Notes under the pieces: generated by a model
What the model was told of the DNA's origin: nothing
Seen by the model: only the letters and a program-made list of their open reading frames with translations
The model's database searches: none
Program-made: the position numbers and the translations under genes
Shown: in pieces, positions 8,757 to 17,992 of the stretch
Layout: each line of letters starts with the position of its first letter
How positions within the stretch are numbered: the stretch's first letter is position 1
Assembly: GCA_002376235.1 (NCBI GenBank)
Contig: DFNX01000007.1
Coordinates: 1-40,012, forward strand
Direction: 5' to 3'
From: Neorhizobium sp. UBA3556
GTDB taxonomy: Bacteria; Pseudomonadota; Alphaproteobacteria; Rhizobiales; Rhizobiaceae
Length of the DNA stretch: 40,012 bases

Positions 8757-9131
8757 TCATTCGGCTGGGAAGCGCCTAGAGGTTGGTGTGTTGTTGCGGG
8801 CCTTGACACTTCCGATGAGCTGCATGACGGCAATGGTCAACACGCACAGCCCGAAGAGCACGTGTGTCCACATTGCGCCTGCCAAAGAGCCAAAACCCAA
8901 CAAGAAGGGCGCACTGATCGCCCAGCAGGCCAAGGTGAGGTTGCACCACTCGGCCCAATCGCCGTACCGGCTCAGTGCGGTGGCCGAGCATACTGCAATC
9001 AGCAATCCGACCAAGCCAGCGTTCCACGCTGCTGCGGGTGTGCCCATGAACATTAAGGCGGTGCTTGCCAGTCCAAACCCGAGCAGCAAGTTTGCCCATT
9101 CCAGTCCCTTGTTGGGCACTTCTTTTTTCAT
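8757..9131 (-). CDS. SPW-repeat-like small membrane protein
   Basis: 124 residues from the ATG at 9131, preceded by AAGGAG about seven bases upstream; a start six codons earlier lacks such a site. There are four hydrophobic segments in two similar halves. The motif WAEWCNLTLACWAISAPFLL resembles the tryptophan/proline-rich SPW repeat of a poorly characterised membrane family. Function unknown; this family is often found with stress genes. It shares the intergenic region 9132-9419, including the palindrome at 9304-9323, with the divergent esterase gene. Confidence 0.75.
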   Translation of the reverse strand: MKKEVPNKGLEWANLLLGFGLASTALMFMGTPAAAWNAGLVGLLIAVCSATALSRYGDWAEWCNLTLACWAISAPFLLGFGSLAGAMWTHVLFGLCVLTIAVMQLIGSVKARNNTPTSRRFPAE

Positions 9132-9303
9132 TGTTCGTCTCCTTTTCATGTCTCCGTTGGCCTGGAAGGAAGGCGGCCACGGTAGTGAGAGAATGCGAGG
9201 AGCGGCGGCTCAAGCCAATTCGCCACGAGGGACTACTCTTTTCTTGAGAGGCTCAGGTCGATCTGAGGCAAAGCCATGCCGAACTGGCGGAAGGTTTAGA
9301 TTC

Positions 9304-9340
9304 GCCTATGCCTTGGCATAGGCCCGTTTCTTCCTTGACC
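9304..9340 (+). promoter_or_regulatory. Palindrome of the shared 16-bp family plus -35-like box
   Basis: CTATGCCTTGGCATAG (9306-9321) is a near-perfect palindrome, extended by one G:C pair on each side. A TTGACC box follows at 9335-9340. The palindrome centre lies roughly 60 bases before the probable transcription start of the esterase gene, where an activator would bind. Related sites lie at 13483, 17907 and 18426. Confidence 0.6.
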
Positions 9341-9419
9341 CGGTTTCGGTTCCTTTCGATTGATACGAATATTGTCGCCGTCAGACCCGAATAGGTCGGA
9401 GATCAGGAGGAGAGAAAAC

Positions 9420-10544
9420 GTGACAATTGAGACGCAGCGGAGGGCCGCGGGGTCTGCTGCCGGGCGACTGCAATGCCTCAATTGCGCGTTCGCAGTGCTA
9501 GCGGTTTTCGCACTCAGTGCCTGCATCTCGGAACCTCGGGATGTGGGCTTGGATCCTCATTTGTCGGACCCTTCAAGTCGACGGGTGACCGTCTTTGTCT
9601 CTACCGTTCGAGCCTCGGATGAAGGATCCCCCCAAACCTTCAACAGCGCGCTATCTCCAACGCTTCGCTTCATGAAGCACGTGATATCGATCCCGCCGAC
9701 GCACAAAGCGGATGTGGTGGAGTGGCCCAGCATACCTCCGGATCCCGGTCGGGAGTTCGTTACGCTGACATCCGAACGCCTGAGCGAAAAGGAATTCTCC
9801 GAGGCGATTTCCGGTGCACACGACAGTTCCGTCCGCCTGTTTGTGCATGGATACAACAATACATACCAAGAGACCGTCCTTCGCTTGGCTCAAATCACCG
9901 CGGACTCTCGCGATAGTCGAACAGCCGTCCTGTTCGCCTGGCCATCTCGGGGAAGCGCACTGAGCTACAATGCCGATCAAGAAGCGGCAGCGGGATCTGG
10001 CCCCGGCCTTGCGAAAACGATCGAGATACTGGTTCGTAAACGACAGGGCAGAGTAGCGCTTCTTGCACATAGCATGGGAGGATGGCTCGCGATGGAAACC
10101 CTGGCCGAGATGAGCAGAAACAAAAGCAAGACGGTTAGTGGGCTGGAGAGCGTCGTGTTGGCTGCGCCAGATATCGTCACCGCCGACATGATCCGGCAGC
10201 TTGAGGCTATTGGCCGTTTGGAACGACCAATGACGCTCCTGGTATCAAAGGATGACGGAGCGCTCGCGGTATCCGGGTTCGTTACCGGGGGGAGGCGCGT
10301 CGGGGCGGACGACGTTCACGATCCGTGGGTCCAATCGGCGGCAAAGCAGTATGGCGCCCGGGTGGTTGATATTTCTGAACTTACCGCCTCGGATGGATTT
10401 CGGCATTCCCGTTTTACCGCGATGGTCGCGCTCTATTCCCAGTTCCACACCCAGATCGGCGACCCCTCGGCGGCGCACTATGCCGGGCCTGGCACCTTTG
10501 TGTTTCGAGCCGCAACAGCAACTTTGGAGCCCATAACTCGCTGA
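9420..10544 (+). CDS. Lipoprotein alpha/beta hydrolase (DUF900-like esterase)
   Basis: 374 residues from the GTG at 9420, chosen for the strong AGGAGGAG site just upstream. A signal peptide ends in the lipobox LSAC, so the protein should be lipid-anchored at the envelope. The hydrolase domain shows the oxyanion segment LFVHGYNNTY, the nucleophile elbow AHSMGG with S218, and a late histidine (FRHSRF) as likely catalytic base. The DUF900 group is annotated as esterases of unknown substrate. The upstream palindrome at 9306-9321 suggests control by the local FixJ-like regulator. Confidence 0.85.
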   Translation: MTIETQRRAAGSAAGRLQCLNCAFAVLAVFALSACISEPRDVGLDPHLSDPSSRRVTVFVSTVRASDEGSPQTFNSALSPTLRFMKHVISIPPTHKADVVEWPSIPPDPGREFVTLTSERLSEKEFSEAISGAHDSSVRLFVHGYNNTYQETVLRLAQITADSRDSRTAVLFAWPSRGSALSYNADQEAAAGSGPGLAKTIEILVRKRQGRVALLAHSMGGWLAMETLAEMSRNKSKTVSGLESVVLAAPDIVTADMIRQLEAIGRLERPMTLLVSKDDGALAVSGFVTGGRRVGADDVHDPWVQSAAKQYGARVVDISELTASDGFRHSRFTAMVALYSQFHTQIGDPSAAHYAGPGTFVFRAATATLEPITR

Positions 10545-10660
10545 GAGCATTACGAAGGGATTATCGAGTATCGTCGGGCGCGAGAAATGGATCTCAGCCG
10601 ATGATCTCTGGCCGCAGGATTTCGATTTCAGCAATGCCACAGCGTTAGAGTATCAGTCTG

Positions 10661-12253
10661 TCAGGCGGGGCGGTCAGCGAAGGATTTCATCAGGCGATGG
10701 AGACCGATCTTGATGACCACGAGGACTGGGGCAGCGACAACAAACATTATGGCGACCGCGATAAACGCGGTATCGAACGCAATCACTGTTGATTGGCCGC
10801 CTATCGTCTTCGCCAGAAGGCCCGTTGCCGCTCGGCTCGCAGCGAGTGCATCCATACCACGATCCGTGAGAGAGTTAACGGTGGTTGCGAGACGTTCCAG
10901 AAGCTGGGGAGAGCCGGCGCTAAGGTGAGAGCCTAGAACGGTGATATTGGTGGTGATGTTGTGATCGATCAGTGTTTGAAGCCCACCGACACCCATCAAT
11001 CCGCCGAGTTGGCGACCGGTATTGAACAGGCCTATCCCTAGTGCAAGATCCGCCTTCTGAAGATTGGTAAACGCAATAAGAGTGATAGACAGGAAGAGGA
11101 AACCCAGACCGCACCCTCGTAACAGAATGGCGAGCATCATGTCGTCAGCACCGCTCTCACTGGTCGATCCAGACAACATCCACATCGCCACCATGATAAG
11201 CAAAATACCAAAAGGGACCGTGGCAAAAGCCGGCACTCTCCGAAACTGTATCATCAAGGCCGCGAATATAAGTGCAACAATGAATACTGCTCCGCTCGGC
11301 AAAAGAAGCTGACCGGCATCTGTGGGAGTGAAGGCGAGAACTGCGACCGCGAACGACGGGATTAGGTAGGCGCTCCCGAACAATGCAGCTCCCGCTACGA
11401 AACTCACGATAAAAGCGAAAGCAAAGTCATCCGAGCGGAATGGGGCGAAATTGATCACGCCGCGTTTCGCCACCGTCATCTGGTGGGCAAGAAATATCAG
11501 CAAAGTCACTGTGCCGAGAGTGGTCAACCAGAGAATACGCGTCTCTTCGAACCAGTCCCATCGGCTCCCTTGGCTCAGAATGTAGGTAAGGCAGAAAATT
11601 GATATCGAGATAAGCGTCACGCCGATCCAGTCGAAGGGTCGACGAACCTGTTCATGGTTCGGAACTGCGTCAGCGATTGTTAGAGAACCGATCGCAGCCA
11701 TGCTCATTGGAACGACACTGAAGAAGACCCATGTCCATGAGTAGCTATCAAGTAGCCAACCTTGGAGCGCCGGAGCAATAGTTGCAGGCGCAACAACGGA
11801 ACCCATTGCAAACAGGGCCTGCAGAATGGGTTGTCGAGATCGCGAATAGCTCATGAAAATCAGCGTTTGACCCGCCACAAGCAAAACACCGCCGGCCATT
11901 CCCTGGCAGACGCGCAAAACGGTTAGCAAATCCAGGTGGTTGGTGAGGGCGGCAAAGCCACATGCTGCGCCCATGATCAGTGTCGCTGCGATGACCAGGC
12001 GGCGGGGTTCCATCCGTGTCATGAACCATGACGCCAGGATGAACCCGATCAGCTTTGCCGCCGTATACCCGATGTCGAGCCATGCGAACTCGTCCGGAGT
12101 GGCGTAGGTGTCGCCGATAATGTCGCCGCGCCCCAACGACAGGACGGTGCTCGCGATCGCCTCCGTCAGAGCTGCCAGCACGATCCCGACGACGAGAAAA
12201 ATGTCAGGCGTCGTTTTCTCACGCTCAGCTATGACGACCGTTGCAGGTGTCAT
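10661..12253 (-). CDS. MFS multidrug exporter, DHA2/EmrB type (14 TM)
   Basis: 530 residues with about 14 hydrophobic helices. The conserved loop between helices 2 and 3 reads as SWFMTRMEPRRLV. It should form the inner-membrane proton-driven pump of a tripartite efflux system with the adaptor encoded directly upstream; its ATG overlaps the adaptor stop by four bases (ATGA). The first helix lacks the usual DHA2 LDxTIVNVALP motif and has ALTEAIASTVLSLG instead, placing it in a divergent subgroup. No outer-membrane channel gene is nearby. Confidence 0.9.
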   Translation of the reverse strand: MTPATVVIAEREKTTPDIFLVVGIVLAALTEAIASTVLSLGRGDIIGDTYATPDEFAWLDIGYTAAKLIGFILASWFMTRMEPRRLVIAATLIMGAACGFAALTNHLDLLTVLRVCQGMAGGVLLVAGQTLIFMSYSRSRQPILQALFAMGSVVAPATIAPALQGWLLDSYSWTWVFFSVVPMSMAAIGSLTIADAVPNHEQVRRPFDWIGVTLISISIFCLTYILSQGSRWDWFEETRILWLTTLGTVTLLIFLAHQMTVAKRGVINFAPFRSDDFAFAFIVSFVAGAALFGSAYLIPSFAVAVLAFTPTDAGQLLLPSGAVFIVALIFAALMIQFRRVPAFATVPFGILLIMVAMWMLSGSTSESGADDMMLAILLRGCGLGFLFLSITLIAFTNLQKADLALGIGLFNTGRQLGGLMGVGGLQTLIDHNITTNITVLGSHLSAGSPQLLERLATTVNSLTDRGMDALAASRAATGLLAKTIGGQSTVIAFDTAFIAVAIMFVVAAPVLVVIKIGLHRLMKSFADRPA

Positions 12254-13281
12254 GAGCCCGATCCTCGAACCACTTTCACCTTCGCGGATAGGCCGGGGAC
12301 GAGGCGCACAGTTGGATCGTCGGCGGAGAAGCGGATTTTTACCGGAACCCGTTGAACGACGCGCACAAAATTGCCTGTAGCATTATCAGCGGGAAGGAGG
12401 CTGAACGCGGACCCGCTACCCGGAGCAAAACTGTCGACAACACCCTCTATTGTTTCCTTGGAATAGCCATCGATGGTTATGACTGCTTGTTGGCCTGGGC
12501 GGATATGTTCGAGTTGCGTTTCCTTAAAGTTCGCCACGATCCACAGGTCAGATAACGGGACTATGTCGAGCAGTGAAGCGCCTGGCGACACCAGCCGGCC
12601 AATTCTAACCTGACGGTTGCCCACGACGCCGGAGATCGGGGCTCTAACCGCCGTGTTGTCGAGGTCAATCTGGGCGAGATCACGTGCGGCTTTTGCCTGA
12701 GCTACCGCAGCTATAGCTGCCTCGCGTTGAGTTGACAAAACCGCAACACGCCGCTTTTGGGCCTCCACGCTTGCGGCAGCCGCGGTAACTCCCGCCTCCG
12801 CCCTTTCGCGAGCCGCATCGCTTTCGTCAATGTCTGCCTGGCTGACGATATTGCTTCGGATCAGTTGACGGTGCCGCTCAGAAGCCTTGATCGCCCGGTT
12901 CAATTCTGCCGACGCCGATTGCTTTTGCGCATTGGCCTGCTGAATGAGTGCCTGCTGCAAGTCCGTCTCGGCATCTACATTCACCAATCGCGCCTGGGCA
13001 GCGTCAACGTTCGCGACCGCTTGTGCGAAGCGAGCCTGGTAGTCTCGGTCATCGATACGAAACAGGATATCGCCAGCTTCCACGGACTGATTGTCCTCAA
13101 CCTCGACGACGGTGACATATCCGGCAACTTTGGGCGCCAAGGTCGTCACGTTGCTGCGGATGTAGGCATTGTCTGTGTAAGTCTGGTTCTTGGAACTGGC
13201 CCAGGTCCATCCTGCCGCCGCCACCACTACAGCGCTAAGGCACAGGATCATCCCGATCATTTTTTTCTTCGTCGTAACCAT
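12250..13281 (-). CDS. HlyD/EmrA-type membrane fusion protein
   Basis: 343 residues. One N-terminal membrane anchor (residues 9-28) precedes a barrel-sandwich half (GYVTVVEVEDNQSVEAGDIL), a long alanine/glutamine-rich coiled coil (about 75-205), the second lipoyl half (RAPISGVVGNRQ) and a beta-barrel domain (WIVANFKETQLEHIRPGQ). It bridges the EmrB-like pump to the outer membrane. GGAGG stands five bases before the ATG, and operator O1 of the TetR system begins immediately beyond that site, so repressor binding would directly block expression. Confidence 0.92.
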   Translation of the reverse strand: MVTTKKKMIGMILCLSAVVVAAAGWTWASSKNQTYTDNAYIRSNVTTLAPKVAGYVTVVEVEDNQSVEAGDILFRIDDRDYQARFAQAVANVDAAQARLVNVDAETDLQQALIQQANAQKQSASAELNRAIKASERHRQLIRSNIVSQADIDESDAARERAEAGVTAAAASVEAQKRRVAVLSTQREAAIAAVAQAKAARDLAQIDLDNTAVRAPISGVVGNRQVRIGRLVSPGASLLDIVPLSDLWIVANFKETQLEHIRPGQQAVITIDGYSKETIEGVVDSFAPGSGSAFSLLPADNATGNFVRVVQRVPVKIRFSADDPTVRLVPGLSAKVKVVRGSGS

Positions 13282-13291
13282 AGCAGCCTCC

Positions 13292-13331
13292 GGTAATGGT
13301 CAGTACCATTCTTATGGTAATTTGAATTACC
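13292..13331. promoter_or_regulatory. TetR-type operators O1 and O2 of the efflux operon
   Basis: GGTAATGGTCAGTACC (13292-13307) and GGTAATTTGAATTACC (13316-13331) share the frame GGTA-N8-TACC and are 24 bp apart centre to centre. They sit directly upstream of the HlyD start. A third copy (13559-13574) lies before the tetR gene. Three matched palindromes in a divergent TetR/pump intergenic region strongly indicate the repressor's binding sites. Confidence 0.85.
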
Positions 13332-13482
13332 AGTCAATTGTTCGTTGCTGCGGATGACCACAGCGAGGGACCGAGAGACGTTTCCCGCCGGCTCGGATCT
13401 GCACAATCAAATCATGCCGTCGGCCGGCACCGCACGATATCGGGTTTGGGGATGAGGAGAGCCTGAGCTAAGTCTACCGTGA

Positions 13483-13498
13483 CTATACCAAGGCATAG
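13483..13498. promoter_or_regulatory. Palindrome of the shared 16-bp family, upstream of tetR
   Basis: CTATACCAAGGCATAG; its reverse complement CTATGCCTTGGTATAG differs by one base from the palindrome at 9306-9321. It lies 107 bases before the tetR start, separate from the TetR operators, so it may link this efflux system to a second regulator. Confidence 0.55.
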
Positions 13499-13558
13499 AT
13501 CGTGGCTTTCGCGCTAATAGCCTGTATCGGTTGAAGCAGGCGGGTCATTGACAGTTTT

Positions 13559-13574
13559 GGTAATGATCGTTACC
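13559..13574. promoter_or_regulatory. TetR-type operator O3, autoregulatory
   Basis: GGTAATGATCGTTACC, same GGTA-N8-TACC pattern as O1 and O2, ends 31 bases before the tetR start codon, where bound protein would block tetR transcription. Confidence 0.85.
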
Positions 13575-13605
13575 GCACATTCTAACCCAACTGGAGTAGC
13601 ATCAC

Positions 13606-14223
13606 ATGACACCCTCGGACTCTCGCCGCTCTTCTGGCCGTAGGGAAGCGCTGCTGCAAGCGGCTGCCGAAGTCTTCTTCGAACAGGGTTACTCCGCGAC
13701 AAGTATCGATGCGATCATCGAACGCGCGGGCGGTTCCAAGAGAAACATCTATACCGAGTTCGGCAGCAAGGAGGGACTGTTTACTGCTATTGTCACGAGC
13801 AACGCGGACATTGCATTGTCCAGCCTTTCGCTTGAGGAGACGAGTGGTCGTAGCTTGCATGACACGCTCATCGCATTCGGACAGCGTCTCATGAAGCTTT
13901 ACATGACCTCGACCGTGGTCGCCGTCTACCGCATAGCCGTAACTGAAGCCAGCCGTTTCCCGGACCTCGCCCGATCCCTTTATGACCAGGGGCCTGGTCG
14001 AGCGGCTTCGCAATTGGCTGAGGTGCTGGTGAGCGCGCGCGATCGCGGGGATGTCAAGGTGGATGACTGTGCCGGTGCGGCCGGTCACTTCGTCGCCATG
14101 CTCCGGGACAACACACATCTGCAGGTCGTACTTGGACTGCGCGAGCCTCCTTCCGATGAGGAAATCTCGAAAATCGTCACGTCTGCAGTTGATGTTTTTC
14201 TGAACGGCATCCGCGCTCGCTAA
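13606..14223 (+). CDS. TetR/AcrR-family repressor of the efflux operon
   Basis: 205 residues. The N-terminal helix-turn-helix is typical: AAAEVFFEQGYSATSIDAII followed by ERAGGSKRNIYTEFGSKEGL. The C-terminal ligand-binding region (residues 85-195) resembles the AefR-like TetR subgroup. The ATG at 13606 has GGAG nine bases upstream. It is divergent from the EmrAB-like pump genes, the standard arrangement for a drug-responsive repressor of both promoters. The ligand cannot be read from sequence. Confidence 0.92.
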   Translation: MTPSDSRRSSGRREALLQAAAEVFFEQGYSATSIDAIIERAGGSKRNIYTEFGSKEGLFTAIVTSNADIALSSLSLEETSGRSLHDTLIAFGQRLMKLYMTSTVVAVYRIAVTEASRFPDLARSLYDQGPGRAASQLAEVLVSARDRGDVKVDDCAGAAGHFVAMLRDNTHLQVVLGLREPPSDEEISKIVTSAVDVFLNGIRAR

Positions 14224-14393
14224 TGTACTGAGCACCGATTTGGCGGCCTTCGTCTACATATGACGCCGGCTGCACGAGGGCACGCTTCCCATGCGTGCGT
14301 CACTTCCATTGGATCGATCTGCCAAGCCGTACGAACATGTGTTATATCGAATATGCGGGGCATAATGCTTCCTTAGTCCGCCAGGAGCAGCCG

Positions 14394-17273
14394 ATGATGT
14401 CCGTATGGTCGTGCCGTCCCAGCTTTCTGCACCTGGGACTATTCTTTCTGGCGTATGTCCTGGGATGTGGTTTTGCTGACGCGCTCGCAATCGTGCCGGG
14501 AATTACGGTCGCCATATGGCCACCGGCCGGCGTCTTTATTGCGACCTTAATTCTCACTTCGAAGTACACTTGGCCCTGGTGGATCGTTTCAGGTTGCCTG
14601 GCCGAAATGTTTGCCCAGTTCGTATGGTATCACAGCCCACTTGCCGCTGGCCTGCTCATCTATGGCGGTAACGCCTTATGTGCCGTGGTTGGCGCAGTCT
14701 TGGTAAACTGGGCATGCGGCCGTACGCTCAAGCTTGAAACGCTATCGGAAGTGCTGGCTTTTGTTGGGCTTGGAGCAGGTATTGCACCTCTCTTCAGCGC
14801 AACGGTCGGCAGTGCGGCTCTCGCATGGTTCGGCGTTAAGTCGCAGACGTTCACCAGTGTCTGGCCACTATTCTGGATCGGTGATGCGACCGGGATCCTT
14901 CTGGTAGGCCCCCTTGCGCTGGTCGTGATCGAGCATTGGCACCGCAGGACAACCCTTTCGGCTCAGAAATGGGCCGAGGCTACCTTGCTCGCTCTCATTT
15001 TCCTCAGTCTCGCAGCGCTCTCTCTAAGCACCGACTACTTAGCCTCCGCCTACGTGATCATGCCACCACTCCTTTGGGCGGCCGTCCGCTTCGAATTCAA
15101 AGGTGTCGCTGTGGCTTTGACACTGCTCGCCTTGATCACGGCTGCGCTTACTATTTCCGGCGATAGTCATTTTGTAGGAGATGCTGAAACTCAGAGAGAA
15201 AAACAGGTGATGCTGCAACTCTTTCTGGCGATCTCGGCCTTCTCGTCACTCATCGTAGCCGCAATCTCCCGACAGAACCAACAGGCGCTGGTGTCGCTCC
15301 GTGAACGTGAACAAGAGCTTTCGCAGCTCGTTGATATGGTGCCGGTTCATATCAGGCGAATGACGCCAGAAGGGGAGCCGATTTTCTTCAACAAAAGGCT
15401 TCTCGACTTCTTTGGGTTGGATTGCCTCACCGCGTTCGACAAGCGGGACGGTAGTCGCCTTTCAACGATCATACAAAGCCTTGTTCATCCAGAGGACGCT
15501 GCAGCACTGCTCGCGACAGCGCGCCATTCCTTTGCGACGGGGGAGGCCTTCGCTATGAAATATAGAATGAAGCGTGCGGATGGCGCATACCGATGGGTCG
15601 ATGGTCGCGGGGAGCCGCTCCGAGATCAAAGAGGTCAGATCGTTCAGTGGTACGTGATTTCCATAGACATCGATGACGAGATGCGTGCGCAGGAAGCGCT
15701 CAGACGCAGCGAACGCCAACTTCAGCAGATGATAGACGCTGTGCCGACCCTGATCTGGTGCATGACGCCAGATGGGGTTCCATGCTATCTCAATAAAAAG
15801 GCAGTGGACGTCACCGGGCTCACCCTGAGCGACATGATATCGTCTGACGGCCAGCCATCGATGGCCGTGATCCATCCGGATGAACGAGAGCAGATGCGTC
15901 AGCTGTTCAAGCGAACTGTGACGGCGGGAAAACCACTCGTAGCTAAGTATCGCCAGCGGCGGGCAGATGGTACCTGGCGCTGGGTCGAGAGCAGGGCGGA
16001 ACCACTACGCGCCGAGAATGGCTCCATCATCCAGTGGTACGGTGCGAGCGTAGATATAGACGATCTCGTGAAAGTCCAGGAGGCGTTGCGGACCCAGGAG
16101 CGAGAGCTTTCGCAGCTCATCGACATGGTGCCCAGCCTGCTTTGGCGGCTCACCCCGACCGGCGAACCGACATTCTTCAGCAAGCGGTTGATCGAGTTTT
16201 GCGGCTCGGATGTCACGGCATTCGCTCCATCGGGAGAAAATCGCCTCGCCTCCGCGATGACAACGCTGTTTCATCCGGATGATATTCCGAGACTGGAAGA
16301 TAGTCTGAGGCATTCCTTGCGGACTGGCGAGAGCTTTTCGCTCAATTACCGTATGCGTCGGTTTGACGGAGTTTACCGCTGGATGTCTGGGCGCGCAGAA
16401 CCTCTCAAGGATGATCAGGGTCGTATCGTACAGTGGTTTGGTCTGTCGCAAGACATAGAGGATCAGGTCCGCGTGGAGGAAGAACTCCGACTTGCGCGCG
16501 AGAGGCTTACACGGGCCAGCCAGGCCGCAAGTCTTGCCGAGCTATCCGCTGCCATCGCCCATGAAGTAAGCCAGCCGTTGGCAGCTATCGTGGCCAACTC
16601 TCATGCGTGCCAGCGATGGCTGGCAGCGACACCACCCAATATTGACCGCGGTCGCAAATTGATGGACCGGATTATCCACAATGCAAACTCCGCCGCGGAC
16701 GTGGTGACCCGCATCCGGGCCCTGTTTAGACATTCGACAGGACCGAGGATCAGCGCCAGCCTTCCCGCCGTCATTGCGGAAGCGCGGGTATTGATGGTGG
16801 AAGAAGCGGCAAGGCGAGCCATGCGGTTGGAGTTTGAGGTTTCAGCTGACCTTCCAGAAATCACACTCGATCCTGTTCAAATCCAGCAGGTGCTCGTCAA
16901 TCTTCTCCGCAATGGGATGGACGCAATGCAATCCATCGAGGGCGAAAAGGTTCTGATGGTAAGTGTCCACCGTGCTGGAGATGACCTGCAAGTCGACGTT
17001 AGCGACAACGGGCATGGGATGGAACACGTGGAGAAAGTCTTTGATCCGTTCTTCACCACCAAGGAGCATGGGATGGGAATGGGGCTGGCCATAAGCCGCT
17101 CAATCGTCGAGGCCCATGGAGGTCGGCTCTGGGCCAGCAACAATGCTACGGTTGGCGCCACGCTTTCCTTCACGTTGCCGTCGAATGACCCTGACCTCAT
17201 TGGAACGCGGAATGGGACCCTTGCCATGCCATTGGACGACATAGCGGATCTGGAGCATCAGCATGATCGATAG
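14394..17273 (+). CDS. MASE1 membrane sensor histidine kinase with three PAS domains
   Basis: 959 residues from the ATG at 14394, chosen for CAGGAG seven bases upstream; a longer frame from 14295 adds a polar stretch before the first helix. Residues 10-290 form a multi-helix MASE1-type membrane sensor. Three tandem PAS domains start near 305, 437 and 567 and repeat the same opening (LSQL[VI]DMVP...TPxGEP) and closing (RWVxxRxEPL) segments, a sign of internal duplication. The kinase core has H723 in AAIAHEVSQPLAAI, an N-box near 833, the G1 box SDNGHGM near 871 and the F/G2 boxes FDPFFTTKEHGMGMGL. It overlaps the FixJ-like regulator gene by 11 bases, its clear partner. The signal is unknown. 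Confidence 0.92.
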   Translation: MMSVWSCRPSFLHLGLFFLAYVLGCGFADALAIVPGITVAIWPPAGVFIATLILTSKYTWPWWIVSGCLAEMFAQFVWYHSPLAAGLLIYGGNALCAVVGAVLVNWACGRTLKLETLSEVLAFVGLGAGIAPLFSATVGSAALAWFGVKSQTFTSVWPLFWIGDATGILLVGPLALVVIEHWHRRTTLSAQKWAEATLLALIFLSLAALSLSTDYLASAYVIMPPLLWAAVRFEFKGVAVALTLLALITAALTISGDSHFVGDAETQREKQVMLQLFLAISAFSSLIVAAISRQNQQALVSLREREQELSQLVDMVPVHIRRMTPEGEPIFFNKRLLDFFGLDCLTAFDKRDGSRLSTIIQSLVHPEDAAALLATARHSFATGEAFAMKYRMKRADGAYRWVDGRGEPLRDQRGQIVQWYVISIDIDDEMRAQEALRRSERQLQQMIDAVPTLIWCMTPDGVPCYLNKKAVDVTGLTLSDMISSDGQPSMAVIHPDEREQMRQLFKRTVTAGKPLVAKYRQRRADGTWRWVESRAEPLRAENGSIIQWYGASVDIDDLVKVQEALRTQERELSQLIDMVPSLLWRLTPTGEPTFFSKRLIEFCGSDVTAFAPSGENRLASAMTTLFHPDDIPRLEDSLRHSLRTGESFSLNYRMRRFDGVYRWMSGRAEPLKDDQGRIVQWFGLSQDIEDQVRVEEELRLARERLTRASQAASLAELSAAIAHEVSQPLAAIVANSHACQRWLAATPPNIDRGRKLMDRIIHNANSAADVVTRIRALFRHSTGPRISASLPAVIAEARVLMVEEAARRAMRLEFEVSADLPEITLDPVQIQQVLVNLLRNGMDAMQSIEGEKVLMVSVHRAGDDLQVDVSDNGHGMEHVEKVFDPFFTTKEHGMGMGLAISRSIVEAHGGRLWASNNATVGATLSFTLPSNDPDLIGTRNGTLAMPLDDIADLEHQHDR

Positions 17274-17910
17274 GAATAACAACGAGACGCCGCTGGTTTT
17301 TATCGTTGACGATGATGAGGAGGTTCGGGCCGCTCTACAGGAACTCCTGCTCTCGGTCGGTCTTGACGTGCAGTCGTTTGCTTCTCCTCGCGAACTGTTG
17401 GACAAAGAGTTTCATGATCGGCCAGGCTGCCTGGTACTTGATGTCCGCATGCCGGGCGTAAGCGGTCTTGACCTTCAAAACCAGTTGGCAGCGAAGGGTA
17501 TCCTGAAACCCATTATCTTTCTGACCGGGCACGGAGACATCCCGATGTCCGTTCAGGCGATGAAGGCTGGAGCTATCGATTTCCTCACCAAGCCGGTTCG
17601 GGACCAGACATTGCTCGATGCGATTACAGTCGCAATCGAGAAAGATGTTCAACAGACGGCCGCCTTCCGTCGATCCAGGCGGTATATAGTCCTGTTCTCA
17701 ACGCTTACGACGCGAGAACGCCAGGTGATGCGTGAAGTTGCCCGCGGAAGGCTCAACAAGCAGATCGCTTTCGATCTCGGAATCAAGGAAATAACGGTAA
17801 AGCTTCATCGAGGTAACCTCATGAAGAAAATGAACGCGACTTCCGTGGGTGAGCTTATTCGGGCCTGGGAGGCTTTGCCCGGAGATATTCAAGGCAGGAT
17901 CGAATCCTAG
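17263..17910 (+). CDS. FixJ-like response regulator (receiver + LuxR HTH)
   Basis: 215 residues. The receiver has the acidic pocket VDDDEE at 15-20, phospho-acceptor D60 in LVLDVRMPG and K110 in FLTKP. The C-terminal LuxR/FixJ-type HTH begins with LTTRERQVMREVARGR and continues KQIAFDLGIKEITVKLHRGN. This is the NodW/FixJ layout. The ATG overlaps the kinase gene's end and has GGAG inside that gene, so the pair is translationally coupled. It is the best candidate for binding the palindromes at 9306, 13483, 17907 and 18426. Confidence 0.93.
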   Translation: MIDRNNNETPLVFIVDDDEEVRAALQELLLSVGLDVQSFASPRELLDKEFHDRPGCLVLDVRMPGVSGLDLQNQLAAKGILKPIIFLTGHGDIPMSVQAMKAGAIDFLTKPVRDQTLLDAITVAIEKDVQQTAAFRRSRRYIVLFSTLTTRERQVMREVARGRLNKQIAFDLGIKEITVKLHRGNLMKKMNATSVGELIRAWEALPGDIQGRIES

Positions 17911-17922
17911 ACCTTTGTATGG
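17907..17922 (+). promoter_or_regulatory. Degenerate palindrome of the shared 16-bp family
   Basis: CTAGACCTTTGTATGG overlaps the stop codon of the FixJ-like gene. Its first 12 bases are identical to the site at 18426; only the right half departs (ATGG for CTAG). It lies 71 bases before the probable TTG start of the next receiver gene and could serve as that gene's activator site. Confidence 0.45.
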
Positions 17923-17992
17923 TTACGGGCCGCGAGGAATCGCGCCATGTTCCCTTTCTCGTTTCAAGGTCATACCAGCAAAGGTCACGCCG

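Noticed and set aside
14246..14258. CCTTCGTCTAC upstream of the kinase gene as a regulator site
   Set aside because: Only one half of the palindrome matches; the left half does not.
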